Shown here: positions 10,700-22,200 of the stretch, in pieces
Position numbering within the stretch: position 1 is the first letter of the stretch
Layout of the letters: each line of letters begins with the position of its first letter
From: Chamaelirium japonicum
Lineage: Eukaryota > Streptophyta > Magnoliopsida > Liliales > Melanthiaceae
Length of the DNA stretch: 64,000 nucleotides
Direction of reading: 5' to 3'
Assembly: GCA_947650365.1 (NCBI GenBank)
Contig: OX393557.1
Location: 48,081,979 to 48,145,978, forward strand
Notes under the pieces: model-generated
Databases searched by the model: none
Told to the model about the DNA's origin: nothing
Seen by the model: the letters and a program-made list of their open reading frames with translations, nothing else
Program-made: the position numbers and the translations under genes

Positions 10700-11830
10700 A
10701 CGGGTAATTCACCAAAGGATCGGGCAGAAAACAGGCACTTTTGCCCGATCACTTCAACCTCGACCGGTTGAAACTTAACCGATCGGTCAACCTTGACCGA
10801 TCGGTCAAGTTCGACCGATCAGTCGATTTTCTACTGGATCGGGCAAAAAACTTGGCTTTTTGCCTGATCACTTTAACCTTGACCGGTTGAACTTAACCGA
10901 TCGGTCAACCTTGACCGATCGGCCAAGTTCGACCGATCGGTCGAATTTCTACTGGATCGGGCAAAAAACTTGGCTTTTTGCCCGATCACTTCAACCGGTG
11001 ACCCGATCACTTCAACCTTCACCGGTTGAACTTAATCGATCGGTCAAGTTCGACCGATCGGTCGAATTTCTACTGGATCGGACAAAAAACTTGGTTTTTT
11101 TTCGATCACTTCAACCTTGACCGGTTGAACTTAACCGATCGGTCAACCTTGACCGATCGGTTGAATTTCTACTGGATCGGGCAAAAAACTCGGTTTTTTG
11201 CCCGATCACTTCAACCTTGACCGGTTTAAATTAACCGATCGGTCAACCTTGACCGATCGGTCAAGTTCGACAGATCGATCGAATTTCTACTGGATCAGGC
11301 AAAAAACTTGGTTTTTTGCCTGATCACTTCAACCTTGACCGGTTGAACTTAACCGATCGGTCGAATTTCTACTAGATCGGGCAAACAAAACTTGGTTTTT
11401 TGCCCGATCACTTCAACCTTGACCTATTGAACTTAACCGATCGGTCAACCTTGACCGATTGGTCAAGTTCGACCGATCGGTTGAATTTCTACTGGATCGG
11501 GCAAAAAACTTGGTTTTTTGCCCGATCACTTCAACCTTGACCGGTTGAACTTAACCGATCGGTCAACCTTGACCGATCGGTCAAGTTCGACCAATCGGTT
11601 GAATTTCTACTAGATCGGTCAAAAAACTATGTTTTTTGACCAATCACTTCAACCTTAACCGGTTGATCTTAACCGATCGGTCAAGTTTGACCGATCGGTC
11701 GAATTTCTACTGGATCGGTCAAAAAACTGTGTTTTTTGACCGATCATTTCGACCCCGACCGGTTGAACTTAACCGATCGATCAACTTTGACCGATCGGTC
11801 AAGTTCGACCGATCGGTCAGCTTTGACCGA
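10700..11830 (+). repeat. Hairpin tandem array of element 1 (about ten units)
   Basis: Units of about 85-125 bp repeat the order GATCGGGCAAAAAA, short loop, TTTTTTGCCCGATC, then CTTCAACCTTGACCGGTTGA and several ACCGATCGGT palindromes. Hairpin cores start near 10720, 10835, 10955, 11073, 11176, 11293, 11376, 11496, 11612 and 11713. The last three have GGTCAAAAAA with compensating TTTTTTGACC changes on the other arm. Location is the 3' untranslated part, the known site of satellite-like arrays in Tat elements. Confidence 0.9.
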
Positions 11831-11936
11831 TCAGTCCTTTGACGCTGACACTCGACAAGCTTCTTTGCATTTCGTGACAGGGGGTCATTAGTTTTGCACC
11901 AAGAATCCAAGCCAGCCAGGGTGGCCTCTGGCTAAC

Positions 11937-11950
11937 TTGGAGGGGGTAAC
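11937..11950 (+). promoter_or_regulatory. Polypurine tract of element 1
   Basis: TTGGAGGGGGTAAC directly abuts the 3' LTR. The second Tat-type element has GGGAGGGGGTAAC in the same place. It primes plus-strand DNA synthesis. Confidence 0.85.
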
Positions 11951-12719
11951 TGTGGGTGCAAATTTTGGCAGAGAGGTCTACAAACCGTGGGACCCACCGG
12001 CCCTGCCTGGTGGGCCCACGAAGACCACTGCGGGACCCACCGGCCCTGCCTGGTGGGCCCACGAAGGCTACCACAGGACCCACCGGCCCTGCCTGGTGGG
12101 CCCACGAAGGCTACCGCAGGACCCACCGGCCCTGCCTGGTGGGCCCACAAAGACTATCACGGGACCCACACGGTCTTGCCTGTGGAATCCCCAGGAGACA
12201 GCCGCGGGACCCGCCAGCCCTGCCTGGAGAATCTTCCAGAAACGACCAGAAACCACCATTTACCCCCAGATCCACTCCTCAGAAATTCTATAAATAGCAG
12301 AGCCTTCTGAAGAAGAAGGGAGCCAGATCCAAATCTCAGTTCTAAAAACCAGAGCTCTGGAATTCCAACTTTCTATCCTCTAACTCTCCTCAATCTTCTT
12401 CTTGTCTCTGAAGAGATCAGAGGTACTTCAGTAACACTCGGCCTGTCGAGGTTACTTCGAACCAAGTGATAGTGAATTCGGGTTGCTCCCTATAGCACGG
12501 AGACGTAGGCTTCGGCTGAACTCCAAGATCACCTCTCGTGTTAACTCTCTCTGATTGCCTCTCTCTGTTTGCTTACTGAAAGAACTAACTCAAAGTCACT
12601 AAGGCACCAGCCTTCAAACATACCTTCCAATCAACAGATCGAACAACGATCTTCGACTTCAACTTCGATTGACTGGTGAGGTGAAGTCTTCGGATCGGCA
12701 CGAAGATTTTTCCCCCACA
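11951..12719 (+). repeat. 3' LTR of element 1
   Basis: Matches 7-773 at about 98% by eye, with the 43-bp units, TATA box (near 12287) and CGGAGACGTAGG block (12498-12509) retained. It ends CCACA and is followed by the duplication ACGAT. It points toward the SAM-domain gene, whose likely start is about 665 bp away. Confidence 0.95.
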
Positions 12720-12724
12720 ACGAT

Positions 12725-13290
12725 TTCGTCTGGAATTCAGCGATCAACATCCGTCTACCATGCTTCATGCAAATCCCACGATCCTTTCTTGTGATTTCGC
12801 TGGGGTTTTCGTTGCCATCCTTTTGTGTGTTTCAACACGCCCACCGACCAGGATCGACCGTCTGAGGGCCGACATGCACTCGGCCATTACTGGTTTGTAA
12901 TAACTCAGAACATGCCTCAACGGGACTCGTCAAGGATGAAAATTAGAAGTAAATGATCCATTAAACCAAGGATAAATTGACCATAAATGATTTATGATGG
13001 GTCCTAGTAGCCCAAGAAACACAAAGTGAGAGGCATGATGGTCAATGCTCAATAACTTCATTCCAAGGCTGGTCCCCTCCTCTCCCACGCACTTTTTTTT
13101 TCTCTAATGCTTTTCACATATAATATAATAGAAAAAAAAAAAGAAACAGAAGTCTTCCACCATTAATAAATAGAGAGAGAGAGTGTGCCTGTGTGGAGTT
13201 TATTTTAATTAAGATTAAAAGGAAAGGAAAAAAAAGCTAGCCTTTTCTCCTCCTCTCTTGTTATCCCCTCTTCTTCCCGATCGGAAAACG
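12725..13290 (+). promoter_or_regulatory. Upstream region and probable 5' leader of the SAM-domain gene
   Basis: No ORF of note. It holds A-rich runs (13128-13147), AATAAATAGAGAGAGAGAG near 13165 (possible TATA-like segment) and a CT-rich stretch at 13241-13275 typical of plant 5' leaders. The promoter is inferred from position; no TATA box is certain. Confidence 0.45.
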
Positions 13291-13305
13291 ATGAGCTCAC
13301 TGTAG
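13291..13305 (+). promoter_or_regulatory. Four-codon upstream ORF in the SAM-gene leader
   Basis: ATG AGC TCA CTG TAG lies in the same frame as the main ORF, 78 bases before the first in-frame ATG at 13384. If the transcript starts upstream of it, it could reduce translation of the main ORF. Confidence 0.4.
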
Positions 13306-13383
13306 AGTTGCAGCCGCACTGGACTGAGATCCCCCGGCCGGAAGCCTCCCCCCTCCCCCACCACCGCCGAGGTCCTCCTTTTC

Positions 13384-13467
13384 ATGAGATCCGGCGGCGC
13401 ACGGGCCCGGGAGATGAACAGGCGGCGGCCTCCGGAGCCCCTAGATTTCTTCATCTGGACCGTCGAG
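13384..13467 (+). CDS. SAM-gene exon 1
   Basis: GC-rich exon encoding a basic head and PPEPLDFFIWTVE, ending GTCGAG|GTATC. In-frame ATGs at 13384 and 13414 follow an upstream stop at 13303. Confidence 0.8.
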
Positions 13468-16170
13468 GTATCATTCCCATCCGATCGCTCTGTCCTCCTC
13501 TCTCCCAGTCTCTCTCCCCAAAGGATTTGATCAATCGGAATAGAGTTGTGTGCAATCCGGAACATTGCAACTGGAACTGGAATTGTCGGCTCTTTTCCTC
13601 TAAATTGAGATCTGGAGTCTCGGGTTATGTTTTTTTTTTTTTCCCTCATCGGTTCTGCTCACTGGTTGATCAATTGATGTCAGTAGGCAAATCAGGGAGA
13701 AAGACTTTGCCACTGAATTTCAACCATTAGAACGATACAGATGTTTGCTTGTCTTGTGATGCTTTGTGTAATGGGGAGCCCAAATTACTGATTGGTCATG
13801 TTGGTTTCATGGATAGTTGGTGCTTTAACATCCGTGCAGATTATGATTTGCCTAATAGTGGATCGTCATTTGCATGCGAAGCGCTTAAATCAGTAATGTC
13901 GAGCTTGAAACATCTCCTCGGGTCTTTAGACATGGATTACTACCTATTGCGGACACATTTTCATGTAATTTTATCTTTTCTGAAGAAAGATCTTACATTT
14001 GAGAACTAGAACATGATTGGAAGCTAAGGGGGTGTTTGGCATCATTCCGGAACCGTCCGTTTCTATTCTCAGTTCCATATTTTAAAACTAACGGATAGTA
14101 TTTGTTCCGGTGGAATGAAGGAGTTGGGAACGATAATATATCACTCCGTGCGTTTCTAGGCTAACCGGAACGTTGAACCATCGAATTACATTAAAAATAG
14201 TAAGTGACAGGATTACCCTTCTGAATGAGTTTTAAGGGCAACATTTGTTCCTCATGCCAAACACCCCCTAAATATTCGAGCTTCTTCTAGTTTTCATTCT
14301 GGAGATCAGGTCCATAGCTAAGTTTTCCGGTTCCGCACTTCTTAAGTCTGAGACCTAAACAGTGATCATAAGTTTAGATGATCAGTCTAGAACGCTTCTA
14401 GAATTCGGAGAACTATATTTGATTACCACATTTGAACGTTCTCTTCTAACCATTTGGTTTGTATAAAAAGTTCTTTAACGTACAAGGAACAACTTGATTT
14501 AGAGGTGTAATATAGACATTTAAATCAAGATCATTATCAGAAGCTCTAGTTTTCTACTTAGCCTAGAACAATTTTGGTAGGTGGAAGAAAGCAATGACAA
14601 GAGAAGCAAGAGGTCTCAACGGCTTCCTTCATTTTTATAAATTGTCAACTAAAGCTCTCGGTGTCCCATGTGTTGTGACACTTGGCCCAAACAACAATAA
14701 TGACGGGGTGTCCCCTTTAAGTGGGGGCAGATTGATCCAATGGGCCCTGATTGCGTGATCTTAAACTACATAATCAATACAATAGGCCTTTCTACTTGCC
14801 AACTGCCCTTCTAGGTTCCTTCGCAGGTCCTTTTCTTACTAGGCTCTTGCCAGGTTACTTTAATCAGATTTTCGAAACCCATCTTAGAGGATTGATAGCT
14901 GGTTGAATTTTTTTAGGATAAATTTGGCTGTGATCCCTGGCCAAAAGTACAGATTGTGTAAAAGACAGGAATATGTGTGTTTGTTGTACAGTCCCTGGCT
15001 TAAAGTAGCGAACACGTGGGATTCTTTGACCCAGTTATCCGTTACATTCCATCTCATTAGGTGTGGTCCCCTACAATATGTGATATTAATATAAATATTA
15101 ATAACAAAAGTACCCCTAAACCGTATATATTGAAGATAGCTTATAAGAAATAGCAGACTTCTGTGACGATTTGAAAGTGATATATTATATTGGCACGTGT
15201 CTTTTTTTTAGGGTTTTTAAAACTGCGGTGGATCATTATGTATATATATGTGCAACTGTCTTAAGAGCCATTTATTATAGATCCTTTGACCTATTTATCC
15301 ACTCCCAGTAGGTGGGTACCACTTGCTGAGAGATCACATCCACTCCAACCTATTTCCAAAAGCTGATGTGGCGCTGGGCGCTCCCAACCTTTGCAGGCAG
15401 TTGGGATGGATCTGGGGTTTCCCAAAGAGTGGTCCCCATATGTTTTTTTACTATTTTGTCCTTATTTATTTGCACATCAGTCCCTAGTGGATTGCTTGAA
15501 CCTATTTTTTTTTATCGTTTTGCCCTCATTTAGGGCTCATGTTGGGAGATGGTTGGAGACCACCCATCACCCCACCTTCTCCTATCATATGAGGCCGCAT
15601 TTGGATCTTTTAGCTTTCAGATAGCTTTGGAGATACTGTAATACCCCTAGACGTAAGTTGTTTCTCCCCTCCCCCAATGATTATATATTATATGTGTACG
15701 TGTTTGTCATGATGTTGTAATCATATTTTTCATTTGTAGCAATCTTTAATTGAAAAAACTGAACAATACCTTTTATTATTTGAATAGTAACTTTCTAAAA
15801 TTACTTAATAAATAATGAATTAAAAGTGATTTTTAAATTTTTTTGTTATCTAATGATATATTAAAAATAGTAACGTTTACTACTGATATATTAAAAATAA
15901 ATTCAGACTAGGTATGTTATTTAAAATGAAAAACTCGATGAGCCATTATGATCATTTAATATGAATCTCAATTAATTATAATTATGAAAAATCATGTTAG
16001 TCCTCATGAAGTTTAATATGTGTTCATTATATTAGACATTAACTTTTGATATATCGAATATATGAACATGTTAGTTACACAAAATAATAATATATTATAT
16101 CGAACAATAACTTTCAATTTGGACAATAACTTTTGAATTTAAATGATCAATTAAACGGTTATATCTTATT

Positions 16171-16207
<37 letters not shown>

Positions 16208-19200
16208 TACTTATCAGACATCATCATTAAAGTATATTAAAAATTAAAAATAATAGTTCATTTATAAAATTATGTTATAAAACCAAACAATGACTTTTTA
16301 CCGTTGAATAGTAACTTTTATAGCTTTTGATAGATTTTTTTATAGGAGTATTATATATGATATTTACTGATTAATGTGTCGTAATAAAATATTAATGACC
16401 AAAATTATGCATAAATAATGACAACTTATGAATATTAGGTCTTATGAAATAGTTAGTATCTTTTATAAAATAAATAGTAACTTTTCATGTATAGTGTATA
16501 CTTATTATTGATGGCCAAATATACATGTTACATATAATTAAAAATAGTATATTACAATATAATACTTCAGTTTTAGTTAAAAAAACAATATAAATATATT
16601 GATAAAGTGGCCGCATATTTATATTCTTTTTATCAACACAATTAATAGTACTTGTTATTAAGAAAATCATGTATATTGGTCAAATAAATACACACAATAT
16701 CGATGTGATAAAAAGTAACTTTCTAAAAATGAATAGTAACTTTTAGGTCTATTATATTTTCTTCATAAATTTAGTTGTTAAATGATTAATAATATTTTAA
16801 AAGATATTTATAGAGATATAAGACAAACAAAGGTCAATGGTTTTGCAATGATACAGCTACTAATTTAATAGTAACTTTTTTTTATTAAATAATAACTTTT
16901 CTAAAAATTTTGTTACTTGTACTGATTGATCATTTTTGTCAAAGTAGACAAAAATGGCAAATGCTTTTATAAAAAAGTTATAGTTCGTGCAATCCAAAAG
17001 TTACTATTTATCTAAATATTGATTCATAGTAGATTTCACAAGTTAAATATAAGAATATCATATGCTTTTATAAAAAAGTTACATTTTATTCAATCTAAAA
17101 GTTGCTATTTATTTGAATGTTGATTCATAGTATATTCACTAGTTAAATATAAGAATATCATATACTTTTATAAAAACGTTACACTTCATTCAATTTAGAA
17201 GCTATTGTTTATATGAATGTTGATTTATAGTAGATTTTATAAGAAATTCAATTTTGATTCATTTATGTGCATATGGAATGCGAATATATTTAATAGAAGT
17301 AGCAGTTGCTTTTTAGATTTGGTTTAAAAAAAATAAAAATTAGGGTTTTGTAGATTTTTAATTTATGTAATATTTGGTTTTTTAAAAAATAATCCACTGT
17401 TTTATAATAAAAATTATATTGTTTTTCAATGCGTATATATATTTAAGTCTACTATTATTCATATTACAAATTCCAAAAAAGAAATTTCAGAAAGTGGGTA
17501 CCTTTGATTTGATCAGTTCTAGCCTATTTTTTGTTGGATTCCTGTAAAATTCTTCAGGTTATGTTGCACGATTTCAAAATCCAACTTCAAATCTTGATTT
17601 AAACGAGAGATCTGATGAAATTTGGGGGTTTTAAGAGAAGGATATGATGGGTTCTCGAACAACGGTTTTAATGGTGGATAGTGGCAGTTAGTTATAAATT
17701 GAAGTAACAGTTAGTGGCACATGAGTAAATTTATCAGCTTTTGAAATCGATGGTGGTAATTTGGTAATAAATGTTGTTTTTAGTGGGTTATACACTAAAT
17801 ATCAACTATATTCTCTCACGCGCGGTTTGTTCGGAGCCGGGAGGGTAAGTTGGTCTTTTGCCATGATTTAACAGCTGATTTGACGTTGTTTCCTGCAGAC
17901 ATTTTGAAATTTTTAGTAGGGACTGCATAATAAATGGCTATTTTGAGTGTCCTTTAGCCATCTTGTATCTTTTAGCAGGGACCTTATGCCAAGTCCCCCA
18001 TTTTTTTCCCTTCAAAATTTTGATCTCTTGTGGATGTTGTACAGTTATATTGTACACCGATTTATTTATATATGTGCATATTATCTATAAATTATAAATA
18101 ATGATCACTTTTATGCTACATACATTTAAAATAATATATATTAGTAACAAATTATATGTCTGAAGTTTTGGGTCACGACTCGGTCGAGGTTTGACTGAGT
18201 TGCCGAGTCCACTCTACTTGGCAAGTTGTCAAGTCGAATCGAGTCGAGTTTTTGAGTTTTAAAACACTGATCAATACTAAATTTTGATAATATTTCACCA
18301 AAATTTTCCTAGTCTAACTATGGAAAATGATTTTAGGATGTTGGTTTATGGTTGGAGGAGATACATCTTGGTGGCTACCGCCAGGTCTTTGAAGATAATG
18401 GTGTCAACGGGGAGTACTTGGAGAGCCTGTCCATGTTCACAACTGAGCAGATTCTGCGATTTATCAGGCGATGCCACATGAAGTGGGGAGACTTCATCAC
18501 TCTCTGCAAAGAACTAAGGCGTATTAAAGGTTCTGTTCTTTGAACACTTGCTATTCATATACCATGAACACCACACACACACACACTATGACCATATTGA
18601 CAATTATTCAGTGAAATTGCTCATTGATTCAACCAAAACTTCTTGGGTGGCTTCGCTGCGAAAATTTCACCAATTAGGTGTTCATGTAACATTAGCTAGC
18701 ATGCCTTTGGAAGGCATAAATTATATGCAGACAACAGGCAAGAAAGCAGTACATTAACTGTTACACCTGATTGGTGGAAGCTTTTAGGTGCAGCGGTTGA
18801 TTGCTTGTTTGGACTTGGATTGATGACCATCATCACTATTCAGTGATCAGCATCTGATACAGCTTGAGCTATAGAAGTGGTGATTATATCAATTATAGTA
18901 TAGTATCTATAAACATTCAATCATTGAGGGTGTGATTGTGATAGAGAATTGTTCATGCACAAAGGGTGTGCGTTGCTGATCCATTTCTTGCGATAGCATC
19001 CACTAGGTTATTAGCACATCCACTAGGTCATTAGCAAACTGTAGAATCAATATGCACTTCAGCTTGCATTCAATGATTTAAAAGGCAAAAGGCGTACCGA
19101 GACGTAAGCCTCGAATTTTTTCGAGGCGTTTTGGTAAAAAAAGTTTAAAAAAGAAAAAAATCAGAATAAAAACTATTATTGAATGTGTAATAATAATTGA

Positions 19201-22200
19201 ACTAAATATGCATAATAAATCACAATGTGTTAGAAAATATTTTATATGACACGATTGAGGACTCCATCGAGCAATCTAACGACAACATAGAAAGTCAAAT
19301 TGCTCAAACACGCTTAATTCTTTAATATTCAAGATAATAATTAAAGTAGCAAATAACAAGTAGTAACAAACAATAAAATACGAATATAGGACTAACATTG
19401 TCAAAATTCAAAGAAAAAAACAATGATACAAATACAAGAGAATGGTAAAATGCAAAAAAAAATCACAGAAAAAACTAGTAGAAGAAGCAAGATCATGATC
19501 CATACCTCTAAACTTGAAACAAATATTGAATATTCACTTGTAGTTGATAGACAATCCACAAAAAAGAAGAATGCAAACTTCGGAATCAAAATCGGAGAAG
19601 AAATGAGCATTAGATCTTGATTTTGGGTTTTTGGAGACAAAAGGGTTTCAAAACCTAAAAGGATCTAAATGGGTTTATGAGGTTTCAATAGGTGAAAAAA
19701 TGGCCCATGGGGGCGATTTACTTATCAAACCCTTAGTGCCCCCTCCCACACCAAACATTGGTTTTAACCCCTCCCTGCCCTATGTTTCATACCTGGAGCA
19801 AGAGGCGTACGCCTTGAGGCACGCCTCGGACAGAGGCGTACCTTGATGCAGAGGAGTAGGATTTTTATACGTGGTTGCTGAGATTTGCGCCTCGAGACAG
19901 CATAGCCTCGAGGCGTAAGCCTCAAATGCCTTTTTAAACATTGCTTGCATTATCATTTCAGTAAAATTTAGCTGACTTCTAGCATACATAACTTTTTTTT
20001 GATTCCACTTGCATAGTTCTTTGTGCAAAAGAGAAATACAGGTTTTATCCATGCATTATGTACCTTTTTTGTCTCATTTAGTTATTACCATTTCAGAATT
20101 CATGGTTTAAGGAATAAAACAATCATACTGAGCAGTTGTATGAGCACTTAGATAGGTTTTTTAGGTAAATAAAAGGAAAAAATAAATATTATTGAATCCC
20201 TTGATCTCATGTAGAAAGTTAGTTCCAAATGATATCCCATCTACTTTTGTTGAATTGTCATTGGAGGCTTGTTGCATAATTTGCTTCCCTAATATGCAGC
20301 ATTTGGCTGCATATAGGGAGTATATCACCTGGAAGAAATCAAAGATAGAAGGTTAAGTGTCACATATCTTCCCTTTCCAATGCTATCTCATACCCAGATC
20401 TCATATTAGACTTGATGATCAGATTTGATTGAAGTGCCAAAAAATTTTGTAATGTAGCATGTTACAGTGTATGATGTGCATCTATTTTGTTGACGAAATT
20501 TGTCAACACAAAACCAACTCAATGAGGTTGGTGTAACCTGTGAGTAAGGACATCGTGCGTATCCACAACCCTGATTGAAGACTTCAGAGATGCAACACAA
20601 TATCAGTCCAGCAGTTCAGCGAAGATTCATCATGTAATCAGACTGCCTAGCTCGCACAATCGCTCACTCGTATCACAAACGTATCTTTCCGAGTGTAAGG
20701 GTTTAGTGTTTGTATTTTGGATTGCGAAACCGTTTTACTCTATTTGCATGCATTTTGATCTTTTTATCAGTTTCACACCTTCTGAGGTCTGTGCCTGTTT
20801 AAATATTCTTGTATTAAAAAAATTGGTTACCGTTTTTCTCGGATTTTCTGGATTGCGAAAACGATTTTTTGACGGATTTACAGTTTTGCTCCTAGAAAGA
20901 CTCGACACTTCAGCATTCTAAAAATTGGCTAAGTGTTGCGGTTTTGCCTCCCACACTGGGTGGACCGGACCGTTTTCCAACGATCTGCACCATTTTGGGG
21001 GGTACCCAGCCTTTTACCTATGGGCAAGGACCTGGGTGAGGATCGTTTTGGTCAAAATAGTTTGGACCGCTGGTTAAGCGGTGCGGACCATTAAGCAACT
21101 TACTGCCCCCTATAAATAGGTTTGATCTCTCTCTCATTCTTAAGGCTTTTAGGTTTTGTGTTGGCTTGAGCTTAGTGAAAACGTTTCGCCCCTAGTTGCC
21201 TTCCTTCGAGATTCTCATCTAGTGCAAGCGTAAATCACACCTCCATCCTGTGGAGACTCTTGTGCAATTTCTCGAGGGCTTCGAGTTGATCCTCTTCGAT
21301 CTTGATTCGAAGTGTTTGTTTCACATCCCTCTTGCGATGGATGTTTTTGGACTTTGGCCAAACCCTTTCCCAGACGATTCGTTCCTAACGGATCAACCCT
21401 AAATCCCATGTGCTTTGGGTCGCTCATGTGCTTTGAGGATAAATTCTTTGCTACGGCTTGAAGGTCCCCTCATAGAGAATTGAGGGAGACAAGTCCTTGG
21501 AGGGTCGGATACCCTTGTGCAAAATCCATCGCTGCGGCTTGACAGTCCACCTATAGGGAATTGGGGGCGACAAAACCTTGGAGGGTTGGTACCCTTGGGT
21601 TCACTCCTTGTTGAGGGATGAAGGTGTCTCGTGGCTACTACGAGTGTTCATGCATGCTTGTGCAGGCTGAGTGCAGAAGCTAGCGGTGCTTATGAGACCG
21701 AGTGCGGAAAGCGACAGAGTTTAAGTAAAGGAGGTTACGAGAGTTTTCGTGCGACTGTGTCGGAGCATCAGGCCGAGCAATCTATGGTGTGCCTGTCACG
21801 TGGATTCGGCAGGGCAGGGTTGTGAATCGCCGCAGTTCATCCGGGGTAACTCTCTGTACTCTGTATCGTTGCCCTTTCTAATGGATTACTTGTACTTCTG
21901 GGATCACGACTCCGACATGGTTTTTTCCTTCGAGGTTCACGTAAAAATCGACTGTGTGCTTTACATTCTACAAAGCCTTGTATATTTATTCTCATACACG
22001 TAATCAGACTCCTAGACCCTCACCATTAATTGAACCTTGTGAGGAGTGGTCCTAAGTGAGCGCAGTTAATGAGCGAACATGAACAATATTAATTGTAATC
22101 CAGCGATTATATGCATTGTGCCACACGGCAGACGATCGTGTGTGATAAATTTTATTAGGTCAAGCATTCCCTTCGTACTCCGAGAACCTCCCCTACTAGA

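Larger units (their letters stand above)
7..12719 (+). mobile_element. Complete Tat-lineage Ty3/gypsy LTR retrotransposon (element 1)
   Basis: Both LTRs begin TGTGGGTGCA and end CCCCCACA, and the element is flanked by a perfect 5-bp duplication ACGAT (2-6 and 12720-12724). Order: 5' LTR, primer site, gag-protease-RT-RNase H-second RNase H-integrase in one frame, a hairpin repeat block, an antisense gene, a second hairpin array, polypurine tract, 3' LTR. The second RNase H and the antisense extra gene mark the plant Tat lineage; no chromodomain is seen. The LTRs differ by about 16 substitutions and two 1-bp indels by eye (roughly 2%), so insertion is fairly recent. The polyprotein has eight in-frame stops, so this copy cannot be autonomous now. 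Confidence 0.95.
14916..17999. mobile_element. Non-autonomous Mutator-like element with long inverted termini in intron 1
   Basis: About 110 bp at 14916-15030 pair imperfectly with the reverse complement of 17885-17999; shared words include TTGGC, TCCCTG, AAAAG and AGTCCCT in the same order. The flanks ATTTTTTTA (14907-14915) and ATTTTTTTC (18000-18008) match at 8 of 9 positions, fitting a 9-bp Mutator duplication, though they are T-rich and so weak. The interior is very AT-rich with no transposase ORF. Confidence 0.62.

Noticed and set aside
10860-11842. ORFs rich in NFYWIGQKT
   Set aside because: Translations of the hairpin array; the phrase repeats with the array period.
13215-13730. 140-codon ORFs across SAM exon 1 on both strands
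   Set aside because: They run through the splice donor and leader; the spliced SAM frame explains the locus better.
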